DNA from: Pseudomonas parafulva NBRC 16636 = DSM 17004
GTDB lineage: Bacteria; Pseudomonadota; Gammaproteobacteria; Pseudomonadales; Pseudomonadaceae
Direction of reading: 5' to 3'
NCBI RefSeq assembly: GCF_000730645.1
Contig: NZ_BBIU01000014.1
Location: 124,001 to 188,000, forward strand
Length of the DNA stretch: 64,000 nucleotides
The position numbers and the translations under genes were made by a program. The notes beneath the pieces were generated by a model, which saw nothing but the letters and a program-made list of their open reading frames with translations, did no database searches and was not told where the DNA came from. How positions within the stretch are numbered: position 1 is the first letter of the stretch; each line of letters begins with the position of its first letter. This document shows, in pieces, positions 9,821-18,827 of this stretch.

Positions 9821-10366
9821 TCAGGCGTAGGCGTCGGCATCGACAAAAGCGCTTGCCTTCTGATCTTTACTCGACAATGCAGGCTCCCCTTCATAGGGCC
9901 ACTCGATGGCTACGGTCGGATCATTCCAAGCTAGGCTGCGGTCGTACTGCGGCGCGTAGAAATCGGTCGTTTTGTAAAGGAACTCAGCGGTTTCTGACAG
10001 CACAACGAAACCATGCGCAAAGCCTTCTGGCACCCAGAGCTGACGCTTGTTCTCAGCGCTCAGGTGAACACCCACCCATTTGCCGAAGGTCTTTGAGCTT
10101 TTACGCATGTCGACAGCTACGTCGAACACTTCGCCCTGTACAACCCGAACCAACTTGCCCTGGGGTTGCTGGATCTGATAATGCATACCCCGTAGCACAC
10201 CCTTCACCGAACGGGAGTGATTATCCTGAACGAAGTTTACCGGGCGGCCCACCACCTCATCGAACACCTTCTGGTTAAAGCTCTCGAAGAAAAAACCTCG
10301 TTCATCGCCAAAAACGTTAGGTTCGAAGAGGATCACCTCCGGTATGGCTTGCTGTGTTGCTTTCAT
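9821..10366 (-). CDS. rfbC: dTDP-4-dehydrorhamnose 3,5-epimerase
   Basis: Epimerises dTDP-4-keto-6-deoxyglucose at C3 and C5 in dTDP-L-rhamnose synthesis. The start is taken at the ATG at 10366 (MKATQQAIPEV), giving 181 residues, the family length. Upstream in-frame codons to 10438 are unlike the family. The cupin core shows DERGFFFESFN, the VLRGMHYQ motif with the catalytic His, and WVPEGFAHGF. The gene stands apart from rfbB-rfbD-rfbA, on the opposite strand between a glycosyltransferase and wzm, an unusual split of the rml set. Confidence 0.95.
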   Translation of the reverse strand: MKATQQAIPEVILFEPNVFGDERGFFFESFNQKVFDEVVGRPVNFVQDNHSRSVKGVLRGMHYQIQQPQGKLVRVVQGEVFDVAVDMRKSSKTFGKWVGVHLSAENKRQLWVPEGFAHGFVVLSETAEFLYKTTDFYAPQYDRSLAWNDPTVAIEWPYEGEPALSSKDQKASAFVDADAYA

Positions 10367-10438
10367 GTGCTGCTTATCTCCAAAAAACGGGTGGCACGAG
10401 GATATCGCTTGCGAACACCCCAACCTGTAATGATGCAC

Positions 10439-11401
10439 TCAAATCCGGGCCAAACACGCAGCGATCATGAGCGTGACGTTGCCCACCAAAGTCTGACGGT
10501 AGACGCCCGAGCGACGCAGTGCGCAAAGGCGAGCTGCAAAGCCAAGATGCCGCCCTTTTTCAAAATGAGCCAGAATGGTGCGGTTCTCCTGAGTTAACAG
10601 CGGCCTCATGGCGCGGAGTATTTCCAGGTTGGCGTCGTTCCAGCTTACAAAACGGCCTGACAGCATTTTGCGCAAACGGTTCAGTCGTGCAGTTAAGGTA
10701 TTGTTGGCTCCGATCAAATTGTGGGGGTGTTGACGATACTCAAGGCTCGCTTGAGAATCGTAAAGCACTAAGCCACCACACCCTGTTACCAAAATATAGG
10801 CAAGCCAGTCATGCGCCACGACACTGGCATCTTCAGGTAGCTGCACCAGCAAGCTGCGGGCTCGCTGGTTGATCATCATGGTATTAGCGCCGGCCAGACT
10901 CTGAACCAGCGCATTCTGAAAAGATGGTTGCCTGGTAAAAAGAGGTGAATACCCTGTCGCATTACGGTCGCTATCAACCAACTGCGTTCGAGAGCAATAA
11001 AGCGCCGGCTTTTCAAGCGACATTGTGACCAGCTTAGCGAGACTTCGTTCCAGCTTGTCACTGAACCAGACATCGTCTTGATCACTAAAAGCGTAGAAGC
11101 GCGCTTGTACCTCTGGGCGCTTGAGCAAGGATATGAAATTTTTTGCGAATCCCTGACGCGGCCCGTCAAAGACTTGCAACCGCCCCCCCCCCCAACGCTG
11201 CTGATACTCGGCCAGGATCTGGCCGGTAGCGTCACTAGAGCCGTCGTCGGACACATAGAGTGCCCAGTTTTTGTACGTCTGTGCGGCGAACGAGTCTAGT
11301 TGCTCCCTCAGAAACGGCGCACCATTGTAGGTGCACATCAGGATCGCAACCTCAGGCACCCTATCCTCCAAGCCTATGGAGGACTGGTAGCTAATTGCCA
11401 T
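10439..11401 (-). CDS. family 2 glycosyltransferase containing an 11-G tract
   Basis: Probable rhamnosyltransferase of O-polysaccharide assembly. The 320-residue protein has ILMCTYNGAPFLREQL, the SDDGSSD acidic motif and AFSDQDDVWF, as in RgpB-like enzymes and similar to the plus-strand glycosyltransferase at 2536. A GGAGG ribosome-binding site lies 8 bases before the ATG. The coding strand carries 11 consecutive G at 11193-11183, read as Trp-Gly-Gly-Gly-Arg near residue 70. Gain or loss of one G would shift the frame early and remove most of the enzyme. The gene is in frame as read here. Confidence 0.85.
   Translation of the reverse strand: MAISYQSSIGLEDRVPEVAILMCTYNGAPFLREQLDSFAAQTYKNWALYVSDDGSSDATGQILAEYQQRWGGGRLQVFDGPRQGFAKNFISLLKRPEVQARFYAFSDQDDVWFSDKLERSLAKLVTMSLEKPALYCSRTQLVDSDRNATGYSPLFTRQPSFQNALVQSLAGANTMMINQRARSLLVQLPEDASVVAHDWLAYILVTGCGGLVLYDSQASLEYRQHPHNLIGANNTLTARLNRLRKMLSGRFVSWNDANLEILRAMRPLLTQENRTILAHFEKGRHLGFAARLCALRRSGVYRQTLVGNVTLMIAACLARI
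11183..11193 (-). repeat. homopolymeric G11 tract inside a glycosyltransferase gene
   Basis: Eleven C on the plus strand, hence G11 on the coding strand, lie within codons near residue 70 of the glycosyltransferase at 10439-11401. No comparable homopolymer was noticed inside another gene of this window. Long G tracts are known slippage sites in phase-variable surface-structure genes of other bacteria. Here the effect is a prediction. Confidence 0.9.
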
Positions 11402-11529
11402 CTCTTAACCCTCCTATGTGTCTTAATAAAATTCGGTTCTATTTGGCCGATCAATTGCCTTCCAACGATGCTCAGGATGCTGGCGCAGTCACTATCGGTC
11501 CCACACGCTTGCCCCGCTGCGCTCGTTAC

Positions 11530-12972
11530 TCAGATGTCACAGCGCCCGTAGTTGTCTTCAATACGGACTATGTCGTCTTCGCCAAGGTATTCACCGCTCT
11601 GCACCTCGATCAGTACCAAGTCAATTACACCCGGGTTACGCAGACGATGCTTATGACCAGCACGGATGAAGGTGGACTCATTGGTGTTCAACATCAACTC
11701 TTGCTCGTCATTGACCACGACAGCCATCCCGCTGACGACAATCCAGTGCTCGCTGCGATGATGGTGCAGCTGCAGTGACAGCGAAGCCTTAGGCTTGACT
11801 ACGATGCGCTTGATCTTGAAACGATCACCGTCCTCCAACGTTGTGTATGTACCCCAAGGACGGTGCACCGTGCGATGCAACATGTGCGCCGCATGCCCTT
11901 CAGCTTTGAGTCTCGTGACGACATGTTTGACATCTTGCGCATGGTCCTTGTGAGCGATGAGCAAGGCGTCCGGAGTGTCTACCACCAGCAGGTTTTCAAC
12001 GCCTACCAAGGCAGCGAGGCGGTTCTCAGTGGTAACAAAGTTATTCTGGGCACCATAGGCCACCACCTCACCGTCGAAGCGGTTTCCACATTCGTCAGAC
12101 GGGGTCAATTCACTCACCGCGCTCCAGGAGCCGATATCGCTCCAGCCGATATCGCATGGAATGGTGGCGACCTTACGAGATCGCTCCATCAGCGCATAAT
12201 CGATGGAAATGTTGGGGACCGTGGCAAAACACTCAACGTCCAGAGCAAGGCAGGAGTAACCACTGGCGGTAGAGCAACGTGAGGATTCAAATGTCCGCTC
12301 GACCGCTTCAAGAACGTCCGGCGCATGCTGCTTGAACTCTTCAATCACCGAGCCGACCTGGAAGCAGAAGATTCCGGCATTCCAGTAGTAATTGCCGGCC
12401 GCGATATAGGCCTGCGCTGTCTCAAGGTCCGGCTTTTCGACAAACCGCGCTACCTTCAGACCGTTGCCAAGCGCACCATCGACGGCTGCTTCGATATAGC
12501 CAAAGCCAGTTTCGGGATAGCACGGGTTGATGCCGAAGGTGACTAGCCATCCATTAGATGCGAGCTGTGTAGCTTCAGCCACCGCATTGCGGAACGCCAC
12601 TTGTTTGCTAATCAAGTGGTCGGCAGCCAAGACCAACATGAGCGCCTCCGTGCCGTACAGCCGGCGCAGCTGCAATGCCGCGACCGCTACCGCTGCTGCG
12701 GTGTTGCGGCCGAACGGCTCTAAGATATAGCCTTGAGGCAAACCTACATCATTGATAGCGCGGTATTCATCCTCGGTTTTGAATAGAAGCTCCCGATTGG
12801 TGACCGTCAGAATTTCAGCAACATTTTCCAACCCAGCCGCTCGAAGAAACGTCTTCTGAATGAGATTTTGCCCGTCTGGCAACGTCATAAAAGGCTTGGG
12901 ATGAGCCTCTCGGGAAACGGGCCACAAACGGCTGCCAACGCCACCGGAAAGGATCACGGGAATCAATTGCAT
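11530..12972 (-). CDS. wbpW: mannose-1-phosphate guanylyltransferase / mannose-6-phosphate isomerase
   Basis: Bifunctional type II enzyme that supplies GDP-mannose from fructose-6-phosphate-derived mannose phosphates. The 480-residue protein has the N-terminal pyrophosphorylase signature GGVGSRLWPVSREAHPKPF, the FVEKP motif near residue 175, and a C-terminal cupin isomerase domain with RPWGTY and LQLHHHRSEHWIVVSG. It belongs to the AlgA/WbpW/ManC family; the O-antigen context favours the WbpW role over alginate. GDP-mannose could serve as mannose donor or as precursor of GDP-D-rhamnose or GDP-fucose, but no enzyme for those conversions is in the window. Confidence 0.92.
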   Translation of the reverse strand: MQLIPVILSGGVGSRLWPVSREAHPKPFMTLPDGQNLIQKTFLRAAGLENVAEILTVTNRELLFKTEDEYRAINDVGLPQGYILEPFGRNTAAAVAVAALQLRRLYGTEALMLVLAADHLISKQVAFRNAVAEATQLASNGWLVTFGINPCYPETGFGYIEAAVDGALGNGLKVARFVEKPDLETAQAYIAAGNYYWNAGIFCFQVGSVIEEFKQHAPDVLEAVERTFESSRCSTASGYSCLALDVECFATVPNISIDYALMERSRKVATIPCDIGWSDIGSWSAVSELTPSDECGNRFDGEVVAYGAQNNFVTTENRLAALVGVENLLVVDTPDALLIAHKDHAQDVKHVVTRLKAEGHAAHMLHRTVHRPWGTYTTLEDGDRFKIKRIVVKPKASLSLQLHHHRSEHWIVVSGMAVVVNDEQELMLNTNESTFIRAGHKHRLRNPGVIDLVLIEVQSGEYLGEDDIVRIEDNYGRCDI

Positions 12973-13254
12973 AGTCTAATCCTTAAACGGTTGCCAGAAT
13001 GACAGGCTGCGGCAGAAATGGTATCTAAATCCAGGTTCTGGAAACCGCTATCATAACCACGACGCCCTCCATCTGCCCCGCCGGACGCTATCACTCCTGC
13101 GCCATCCTTGGGCAAGATAACGAGCATAGTCGCGTAGGATATCAGAGATTGCTGTTTGGTTCTGCTCAAGGGGCGGCCGGCAACGCCAAAGCAATATCCC
13201 TTCAGCGAGACCAGCCTCCAGCCCGCCCACATCGTAGGCAACTCTTGATTAGCG
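12973..13254. other. intergenic gap upstream of wbpW without a supported gene
   Basis: About 280 bases separate wbpW from the metallohydrolase gene. A minus-strand open frame across it has a composition and sequence unlike any family I recognise and overlaps the wbpW start, so it is not called. It probably holds the promoter of the minus-strand O-antigen series, but no convincing -35/-10 pair was found. It also marks the change from the A+T-richer O-antigen locus to core sequence. Confidence 0.5.
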
Positions 13255-14685
13255 TTATGCAATAACAACACGGCCCTGCCTCGATTGCTGTATTTGGCTA
13301 CCCTGCAAGGCTTGCTTTAGAGCGAGTTTGGCACGCTGCTCACCGTGCACCAAAACTATCATGCTCGGCGGCTCCGAGATGCCCTGGACGAAATCAACCA
13401 GTCCCGCTCGGTCCGCATGCCCCGAATACCCGCTCAACGTGACCACATTCGCACGGACATCGTACCGGCGTCCATCCAGGTCAACCTGCACCAATCCTTG
13501 CCCCCTTTCGGCGGCCTGTATTACCGCCCCTGGCGTACCCCTGGCCTGATACCCGACGAACATCACCTCATGCCGCCGATCGCCAAGCATGGCCTTGAGG
13601 TAATTAACAATTCGCCCACCCGAGCACATACCGTTGCCGGCAATCACGATGGCCGGGCGACCGGTGCTTTTCAGGTAGTTGACCACCTGTTGGTGGCGGG
13701 CATGGGTATCCACGCAGATCAGCTGACCGAAGGCCAGCGGGTCTCGGCCGGCAGCACGCCGCGCCCTCGCCTCTTCATTCCAGAATGCATGTAGTTCTCG
13801 ATACACGGCCGTGATGCGCTGGGCCAACGGCGAGTCGAGGATGATGGGCAGTTGCGACCAATCGACGGGCTCGCCGTCTGGAGAACCGCCTGCACTGCCC
13901 AACAGCGCTTTGCGGTGCAGCACCTCTTCCAATTCGTAGAGCAGCTCTTGGGTACGACCCAGGCTGAAAGCCGGGATCAGAATGGTGCCCTGGTCTGCCA
14001 ATGCCCGGTCGATAGCTGCTTCCAGCCTGTGTACACGGTCGCTGGGTTTTGGGTTCAGGCGGTCGCCGTAGGTGCTTTCCAGCACCAGCACATCTGCCCG
14101 CTCCGGGGGCTGCAGAGGGCGCAGCAATGGGTTGTTGCCTGCGCCGAGGTCGCCTGAGAACACATAACGCCGGCTGGCCTGGCCGTACTGGATATCGCAT
14201 TCCACGTAGGCCGAACCCAGCAAGTGGCCTGCGCGCTGCAGGCGAACCCGGCAGATTATGTCGGGCTGCTCCAGCACTGGGTGCCATTGTTCAAATGGCA
14301 GTGGCACCAGCAGGGTGCTCACCAATTCAAGGTATGTGGACACATGGGCAGGGTCGCTGCTGATACCCAGCCTGTAGGCGTCTTCAAGTACGAGTGGCAG
14401 CAGCTTGGCAGAGGGCTCGGTGCACAGTATCGGCCCGCGATAACCAGCGGCGAGCAGTGCGGGGATGCGGCCAACATGGTCGAGGTGCACATGGGTGATG
14501 ATCAGCGCACGGACGCCCTCGATATCGAATGTGAGCGCTGAGGCGTCCGCCTGTGGTATGGCATCGGCGCCCTGCTCCAGGCCACAGTCGACCAGCAGGC
14601 TTACACCGGTAGCAATGTGCAGTTGGTGACACGAGCCGGTGACACCACGGACTGCACCATGGTGGGAGAGGCTTGGGAATTCCAT
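13255..14685 (-). CDS. MBL-fold beta-CASP metallohydrolase (RNA-processing type)
   Basis: Predicted zinc-dependent nuclease of the CPSF73/RNase J-like beta-CASP family, probably cytoplasmic and acting on RNA. The start is taken at the ATG at 14685 (MEFPSLSHHGAVRGVTGSCH), giving 476 residues. The metal-binding motif HVHLDHVGRIP lies near residue 58. Further ligands sit in SGDLGAG, and the beta-CASP region carries GNGMCSGGRIVNYLK and VGYQARGTPG. The C-terminal GYSGHADR holds another conserved His. The specific substrate in pseudomonads is not evident from sequence. It borders the O-antigen locus but does not look part of it. Confidence 0.85.
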   Translation of the reverse strand: MEFPSLSHHGAVRGVTGSCHQLHIATGVSLLVDCGLEQGADAIPQADASALTFDIEGVRALIITHVHLDHVGRIPALLAAGYRGPILCTEPSAKLLPLVLEDAYRLGISSDPAHVSTYLELVSTLLVPLPFEQWHPVLEQPDIICRVRLQRAGHLLGSAYVECDIQYGQASRRYVFSGDLGAGNNPLLRPLQPPERADVLVLESTYGDRLNPKPSDRVHRLEAAIDRALADQGTILIPAFSLGRTQELLYELEEVLHRKALLGSAGGSPDGEPVDWSQLPIILDSPLAQRITAVYRELHAFWNEEARARRAAGRDPLAFGQLICVDTHARHQQVVNYLKSTGRPAIVIAGNGMCSGGRIVNYLKAMLGDRRHEVMFVGYQARGTPGAVIQAAERGQGLVQVDLDGRRYDVRANVVTLSGYSGHADRAGLVDFVQGISEPPSMIVLVHGEQRAKLALKQALQGSQIQQSRQGRVVIA

Positions 14686-14787
14686 GCGGGGCGCGCTCGC
14701 TGGGGCCGAAAACGAAGGGGGCAATTACTCCATTTCAGCCAGCGCATGCAAAGGTGGGCGTTTCCTAAAAGAGGGTAGGAAATTTCC

Positions 14788-15051
14788 TTAATTACCGTTC
14801 AGGGCAGCTTCCCGGGCTGATGCCCTGATCTTGCGTTTGCTGCGTTGTACGCCGTACGCACCCAACAGTGGGCCGATTGCCAAGCCTACGACCAGAGCGG
14901 CCAGCACCACCACAGCGACCGGCACAGCGGGGGCCGTCCAGCTGAACAGGGTGAGGGCTACGGTTTGCTGGTTTTCCAGTACGAAAAACAGCACCACGGC
15001 TGCCAGCAGCAGCACGAACAGTAGAGTGACGGCGCGCTTCAGGTTACGCAT
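14788..15051 (-). CDS. lapA: LapA-domain inner-membrane protein
   Basis: Small membrane protein of the lipopolysaccharide assembly protein A (YciS, DUF1049) type. With the ATG at 15051 (MRNLKRAVTLL) it has 87 residues and two hydrophobic segments (about 7-27 and 42-64) around the family motif ENQQTVAL, then a basic C-terminus. It lies 19 bases after ihfB on the same strand, a pairing common in gamma-proteobacteria. A LapB partner is not in the window, so a role in LPS assembly is by family only. Confidence 0.85.
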   Translation of the reverse strand: MRNLKRAVTLLFVLLLAAVVLFFVLENQQTVALTLFSWTAPAVPVAVVVLAALVVGLAIGPLLGAYGVQRSKRKIRASAREAALNGN

Positions 15052-15070
15052 TGTATGGCTCCTTGGTTGA

Positions 15071-15367
15071 TCAGGCTTCGGCCTCGTCTTCTTCATTGAC
15101 CCGATCACGCAATTCCTTGCCGGGCTTGAAGTGCGGGACGAACTTGCCTTCGAGGCTGACCGACTGGCCGGTCTTGGGGTTGCGGCCTACGCGCGGCGCG
15201 CGATAGTGCAGCGAGAAGCTGCCAAAGCCGCGAATTTCAATGCGGTCCCCAGTGGCAAGGCATTGTGACATCTGCTCAAGCATGGTCTTGATGGCCAGCT
15301 CTACGTCCTTGGACGAAAGCAGCCCTTGATGGGTGACAATACGTTCGATCAGCTCCGACTTCGTCAT
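15071..15367 (-). CDS. ihfB: integration host factor subunit beta
   Basis: DNA-bending protein of the HU/IHF family, partner of IhfA in transcription, recombination and replication. The 98-residue protein begins [10 protein letters not shown] and contains the DNA-arm signature [20 protein letters not shown] near residues 46-65. The C-terminus is acidic. The start has an AAGGGA ribosome-binding site a few bases upstream. ihfB next to an O-antigen locus is the common arrangement in Pseudomonas. Confidence 0.97.
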   Translation of the reverse strand: MTKSELIERIVTHQGLLSSKDVELAIKTMLEQMSQCLATGDRIEIRGFGSFSLHYRAPRVGRNPKTGQSVSLEGKFVPHFKPGKELRDRVNEEDEAEA

Positions 15368-15675
15368 ATTTTTCCCTTCGTTATCAAGCAGCTAGATCAT
15401 TGCTTAATCAGGTTGTAGCACGCATGGAGGGATTTGAACAGGGTGGTTCTTGACTTAATAAAAAAATTCAAGATTGGAACTTTACGATATTGCTCTTGCG
15501 GGTTAGGGGTTGGGGGTGGCGCCGGGGTGTATGGCGGGCGAGTTGCGGTGGCTGGGAGATCAAGCGCCGCCTGCGCGGCGCATCGCGAGCTGCGCTCGCT
15601 CCTACGTTTTTTGGCCAGTTACGCCTGTGACAGGCGCGTGCACAAATGGCGATGCGCCGTACGCCCGCCACCTGC
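15368..15675. other. intergenic region between ihfB and the RAYT gene, with REP sequence
   Basis: About 310 bases. The part next to ihfB is A+T rich and should hold the ihfB promoter, although no clear -35/-10 pair stands out. The distal half is G+C rich and contains the double palindrome at 15562-15606 and complementary segments GGCGGGCG near 15533 and CGCCCGCC near 15663. No gene is supported. Confidence 0.55.
15562..15606. repeat. REP-type double palindrome near the RAYT gene
   Basis: Two adjacent hairpins, GCGCCGC/GCGGCGC and GCGAGC/GCTCGC, followed by TCCTAC, the usual foot of pseudomonad REP elements. The second half recurs at 23404-23429 with one difference, and the first half recurs at 53281-53300. 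The element lies about 70 bases beyond the 3' end of the RAYT gene, its likely mobilising enzyme. Confidence 0.75.
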
Positions 15676-16140
15676 TCAAAGCCAAACCGCATCCCAGTGC
15701 GGATAATCACCGGCCCTGGTAACCAACCCCGCCCGAATCGGATTGGCCACGATATATCTCGCTAACCTGACAACATCCTCTTCACGACGCAGGGCTCGAT
15801 CGTAATAGCCTGCCTGCCAGATCGGCGAGGCCTTCACTCCGGCCTTGCGCAAGGCATTACTTGTCTGGCACTTGAAGCGTTGCATCAGCATGCTCAGCGT
15901 CGCGTCCTTCAATTCGAGCAGCCAGTGCACATGGTCTGGCATTACAACCCAGGCTAATGAGTGGCAGTGCTGTTTATGTTGAGCATGACGCATGTTGTGG
16001 ACGGCCAGGCGGGCGTACTGGAAATCATCGAATAATGGCCGACGGCGGTGGGTAACAGTGGTCAGCGTATAAAGCCTGCCCGGAACCGAGCAGCGGGCAC
16101 GGCGTAATCGACAGCCATGAGGGTTGGTTATTGTGCTCAT
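15676..16140 (-). CDS. REP-associated tyrosine transposase (RAYT)
   Basis: Single-copy Y1 transposase-like protein of the IS200/IS605-related RAYT group, which is thought to process and spread REP sequences. The 154-residue protein contains VVMPDHVHWLLE, with the His-X-His metal motif, and WQAGYYDRALR with the catalytic Tyr, then the VANPIRAGL segment typical of the family. It is intact and full length. REP palindromes lie just past its 3' end. There are no terminal inverted repeats or target duplication of a classical insertion sequence, so it is best viewed as a domesticated REPtron-like unit. Confidence 0.9.
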   Translation of the reverse strand: MSTITNPHGCRLRRARCSVPGRLYTLTTVTHRRRPLFDDFQYARLAVHNMRHAQHKQHCHSLAWVVMPDHVHWLLELKDATLSMLMQRFKCQTSNALRKAGVKASPIWQAGYYDRALRREEDVVRLARYIVANPIRAGLVTRAGDYPHWDAVWL

Positions 16141-16295
16141 CCTTGAAAATGTGCGTGCTGGTACAGCCTAGCTGCGGTGCAAGGATGAAAGCGGTAATCA
16201 CGGTTGCAGCATGTGACTGGATACCCGGCGCAGGCGGCGCTGAACCTAGGCACCACCACAAAACTTACGCCCCCACTACAAATTCCAGGCGAAAA

Positions 16296-16321
16296 AAAGG
16301 GCGACCCGAGGGTCGCCCTTT
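16296..16321 (-). terminator. rho-independent terminator of rpsA
   Basis: Strong hairpin (GGGCGACC/GGTCGCCC core), followed on the minus strand by seven T, ending about 20 bases after the rpsA stop. Confidence 0.9.
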
Positions 16322-16339
16322 TTACCGATCAAACAGAAC

Positions 16340-18016
16340 TCAGTTCTGCTTGGCCATTGCTTCGCGCAGCAGCGCAGCCATGGTGGTGTCGGCAGCCGCT
16401 TCCGGAGCGTTTTTCAGGCTCTGGATGGCTTCACGCTCTTCAGCGTCGTCTTTCGATTTGATCGACAGGCTGATAACGCGGGATTTGCGGTCAACGCTGA
16501 TGATCTTGGCTTCGATCTCTTCGCCTTCCTTCAGAACGTTACGCGCGTCTTCAACGCGGTCACGGCTGATTTCGGAAGCTTTCAGAGTGGCTTCGATGTC
16601 GTCGGCCAGGGTGACGATGGCGCCTTTGGCGTCAACTTCTTTCACGATGCCCTTGACGATAGCGCCCTTGTCATTGACAGCAACGAAGTTGGAGAACGGA
16701 TCGTCTTCCAGCTGCTTGATGCCCAGGGAGATGCGCTCGCGCTCTGGGTCGACCGACAGGATGACGGTTTCCAGCTCGTCGCCCTTCTTGAAACGACGCA
16801 CGGCTTCTTCGCCGGTTTCGTTCCAGGAGATGTCGGACAGGTGAACCAGGCCGTCGATGCCGCCGTCCAGGCCAATGAAGATACCGAAGTCGGTGATCGA
16901 CTTGATGGTACCGGTGATCTTGTCACCCTTGTTGAACTGGCCGGAGAAGTCTTCCCATGGGTTGGACTTGCACTGCTTGATGCCCAGGGAAATACGACGA
17001 CGCTCTTCGTCGATGTCCAGAACCATGACTTCCACTTCGTCGCCAACCTGAACGACTTTCGACGGGTGGATGTTCTTGTTGGTCCAGTCCATTTCGGAAA
17101 CGTGTACCAGACCTTCAACGCCTTCTTCCAGCTCAGCGAAGCAGCCGTAGTCGGTCAGGTTGGTAACGCGCGCTTGTACGCGAGTACCTTCTGGGTAACG
17201 GGCAGTGATAGCAACCCACGGATCTTCGCCCATCTGCTTCAGACCCAGCGAAACGCGGTTGCGCTCACGGTCGAACTTCAGAACGCGTACGTCGACTTCG
17301 TCGCCAACGTTAACGATTTCCGATGGGTGCTTGATGCGCTTCCAAGCCATGTCGGTGATGTGCAGCAGGCCGTCGATACCGCCCAGGTCCACGAATGCGC
17401 CGTAGTCGGTGAGGTTCTTGACGATACCTTTGACTTGCTGGCCTTCCTGCAGGGTTTCCAGCAGGGCTTCGCGCTCGGCGGAGTTCTCGGCTTCCAGCAC
17501 GCTGCGACGCGAAACAACAACGTTGTTGCGCTTCTGGTCCAGCTTGATGACCTTGAATTCCAGCTCTTTGCCTTCCAGGTGGGTGGTGTCGCGCACTGGG
17601 CGGACATCAACCAGGGAGCCCGGCAGGAACGCACGGATGCCGTTAACGTCGACAGTGAAGCCGCCTTTAACCTTACCGTTGATAACGCCCTTGACCACTT
17701 CTTCGGCGGCGAAAGCTGCTTCCAGAACAATCCAGCACTCGGCGCGCTTGGCTTTTTCACGGGACAGTTTGGTTTCGCCAAAGCCGTCTTCGACCGCGTC
17801 CAGCGCAACGTGCACTTCGTCACCGACCTTGATGGTCAGCTCGCCAGCTTCGTTGTAGAACTGCTCGAGCGGGATGACGCCCTCGGACTTCAGGCCAGCG
17901 TGTACGGTAACCCAGTCGCCGTCGATGTCGACAACGATACCGGTGATGATGGCACCCGGCTGAAGATTGAGGGTTTTCAGGCTTTCTTCAAAGAGTTCTG
18001 CAAAGCTTTCGCTCAT
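16340..18016 (-). CDS. rpsA: 30S ribosomal protein S1
   Basis: mRNA-binding protein of the small ribosomal subunit, needed for initiation on weak ribosome-binding sites. The 558-residue protein is built of six S1 (OB-fold) repeats; repeats 3-6 show the RNA-binding pattern with segments such as [20 protein letters not shown] and [10 protein letters not shown]. Length matches the Pseudomonas protein. It lies between cmk and ihfB, a conserved order. The strong terminator downstream and the 124-base gap to cmk suggest its own transcript. That gap holds the leader and no gene. Confidence 0.98.
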   Translation of the reverse strand: MSESFAELFEESLKTLNLQPGAIITGIVVDIDGDWVTVHAGLKSEGVIPLEQFYNEAGELTIKVGDEVHVALDAVEDGFGETKLSREKAKRAECWIVLEAAFAAEEVVKGVINGKVKGGFTVDVNGIRAFLPGSLVDVRPVRDTTHLEGKELEFKVIKLDQKRNNVVVSRRSVLEAENSAEREALLETLQEGQQVKGIVKNLTDYGAFVDLGGIDGLLHITDMAWKRIKHPSEIVNVGDEVDVRVLKFDRERNRVSLGLKQMGEDPWVAITARYPEGTRVQARVTNLTDYGCFAELEEGVEGLVHVSEMDWTNKNIHPSKVVQVGDEVEVMVLDIDEERRRISLGIKQCKSNPWEDFSGQFNKGDKITGTIKSITDFGIFIGLDGGIDGLVHLSDISWNETGEEAVRRFKKGDELETVILSVDPERERISLGIKQLEDDPFSNFVAVNDKGAIVKGIVKEVDAKGAIVTLADDIEATLKASEISRDRVEDARNVLKEGEEIEAKIISVDRKSRVISLSIKSKDDAEEREAIQSLKNAPEAAADTTMAALLREAMAKQN

Positions 18017-18140
18017 TTTAATTCCTGTAGATTCGGGCGAAACAAACGCCCATCACCACATTCCAGACAATGTGGGTTCGTTTTAAGTAAAGGAAAGCCC
18101 GCAGGACGATGACTGGTGCACCTGCCTGCCTTCCTGGTTA

Positions 18141-18827
18141 TCAGAGGAGATCGCGCAGTGCGAGCTCGCTCCTGATACGTTGCAACACCTGATCGATGGA
18201 CAATTCGGTGGAATCCAGCTGAATGGCGTCTGCCGCTGGTTTCAGCGGGGCCACTGCACGCTGGGTATCGCGCTCATCGCGCGCACGAATGTCATCTAGC
18301 AGACTCGACAGACTAACATCTTCACCCTTGCCCTTCAACTGCAGGTAACGGCGGCGGGCCCGTTCCTCGGCACTGGCGGTGAGAAACACTTTCAATGGCG
18401 CGTCGGGAAACACCACGGTGCCCATGTCACGGCCATCGGCAATCAGGCCAGGCGCCTCGCGGAAGGCGCGCTGGCGCACCAGCAGTGCGTCACGCACGGC
18501 CGGCAGCGAGGCCACCCGGGAGGCACCCGCGCCGACGGTTTCGGTACGGATGACGTTGCTGACATCCTCACCCTCGAGAATGATCTGCTGAAGCTTACCG
18601 GGCTGGGCGGCAATGAACTGCACATCCAGATGAGCGGCCAGGCGGGTCAGCAGCTCTTCATTGGTGAGGTCCACGCCATGGTTGCTGGCGTTGAACGCCA
18701 GCAGACGGTACAGCGCGCCGGAGTCCAGCAGCCGCCAGCCCAGCTCCCGGGCCAGCAGCCCGGCAACGGTGCCCTTGCCCGAGCCGCTCGGCCCGTCGAT
18801 GGTGATGACTGGCGTAGGCGCGTTCAC
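18141..18827 (-). CDS. cmk: cytidylate kinase
   Basis: Phosphorylates CMP and dCMP. The GTG at 18827 is chosen as start: it gives the family N-terminus ([18 protein letters not shown]), follows a GAGGG-like ribosome-binding site, and overlaps the tyrA-aroA stop as GTGA. The protein is 228 residues. The P-loop is GPSGSGKGT, and the CMP-binding region has SGALYR and [11 protein letters not shown]. The 4-base overlap with tyrA-aroA indicates co-translation. Confidence 0.95.
   Translation of the reverse strand: MNAPTPVITIDGPSGSGKGTVAGLLARELGWRLLDSGALYRLLAFNASNHGVDLTNEELLTRLAAHLDVQFIAAQPGKLQQIILEGEDVSNVIRTETVGAGASRVASLPAVRDALLVRQRAFREAPGLIADGRDMGTVVFPDAPLKVFLTASAEERARRRYLQLKGKGEDVSLSSLLDDIRARDERDTQRAVAPLKPAADAIQLDSTELSIDQVLQRIRSELALRDLL

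Noticed and set aside
12963..13271. Minus-strand open frame of 102 codons between wbpW and the metallohydrolase
   Set aside because: No family resemblance, no good ribosome-binding site, overlaps both neighbours' ends, and its sequence looks like translated regulatory DNA.
16841..18112. A 423-codon plus-strand frame opposite rpsA
   Set aside because: Antisense to a universally conserved gene and reflects its repeated S1 domains; no family match.
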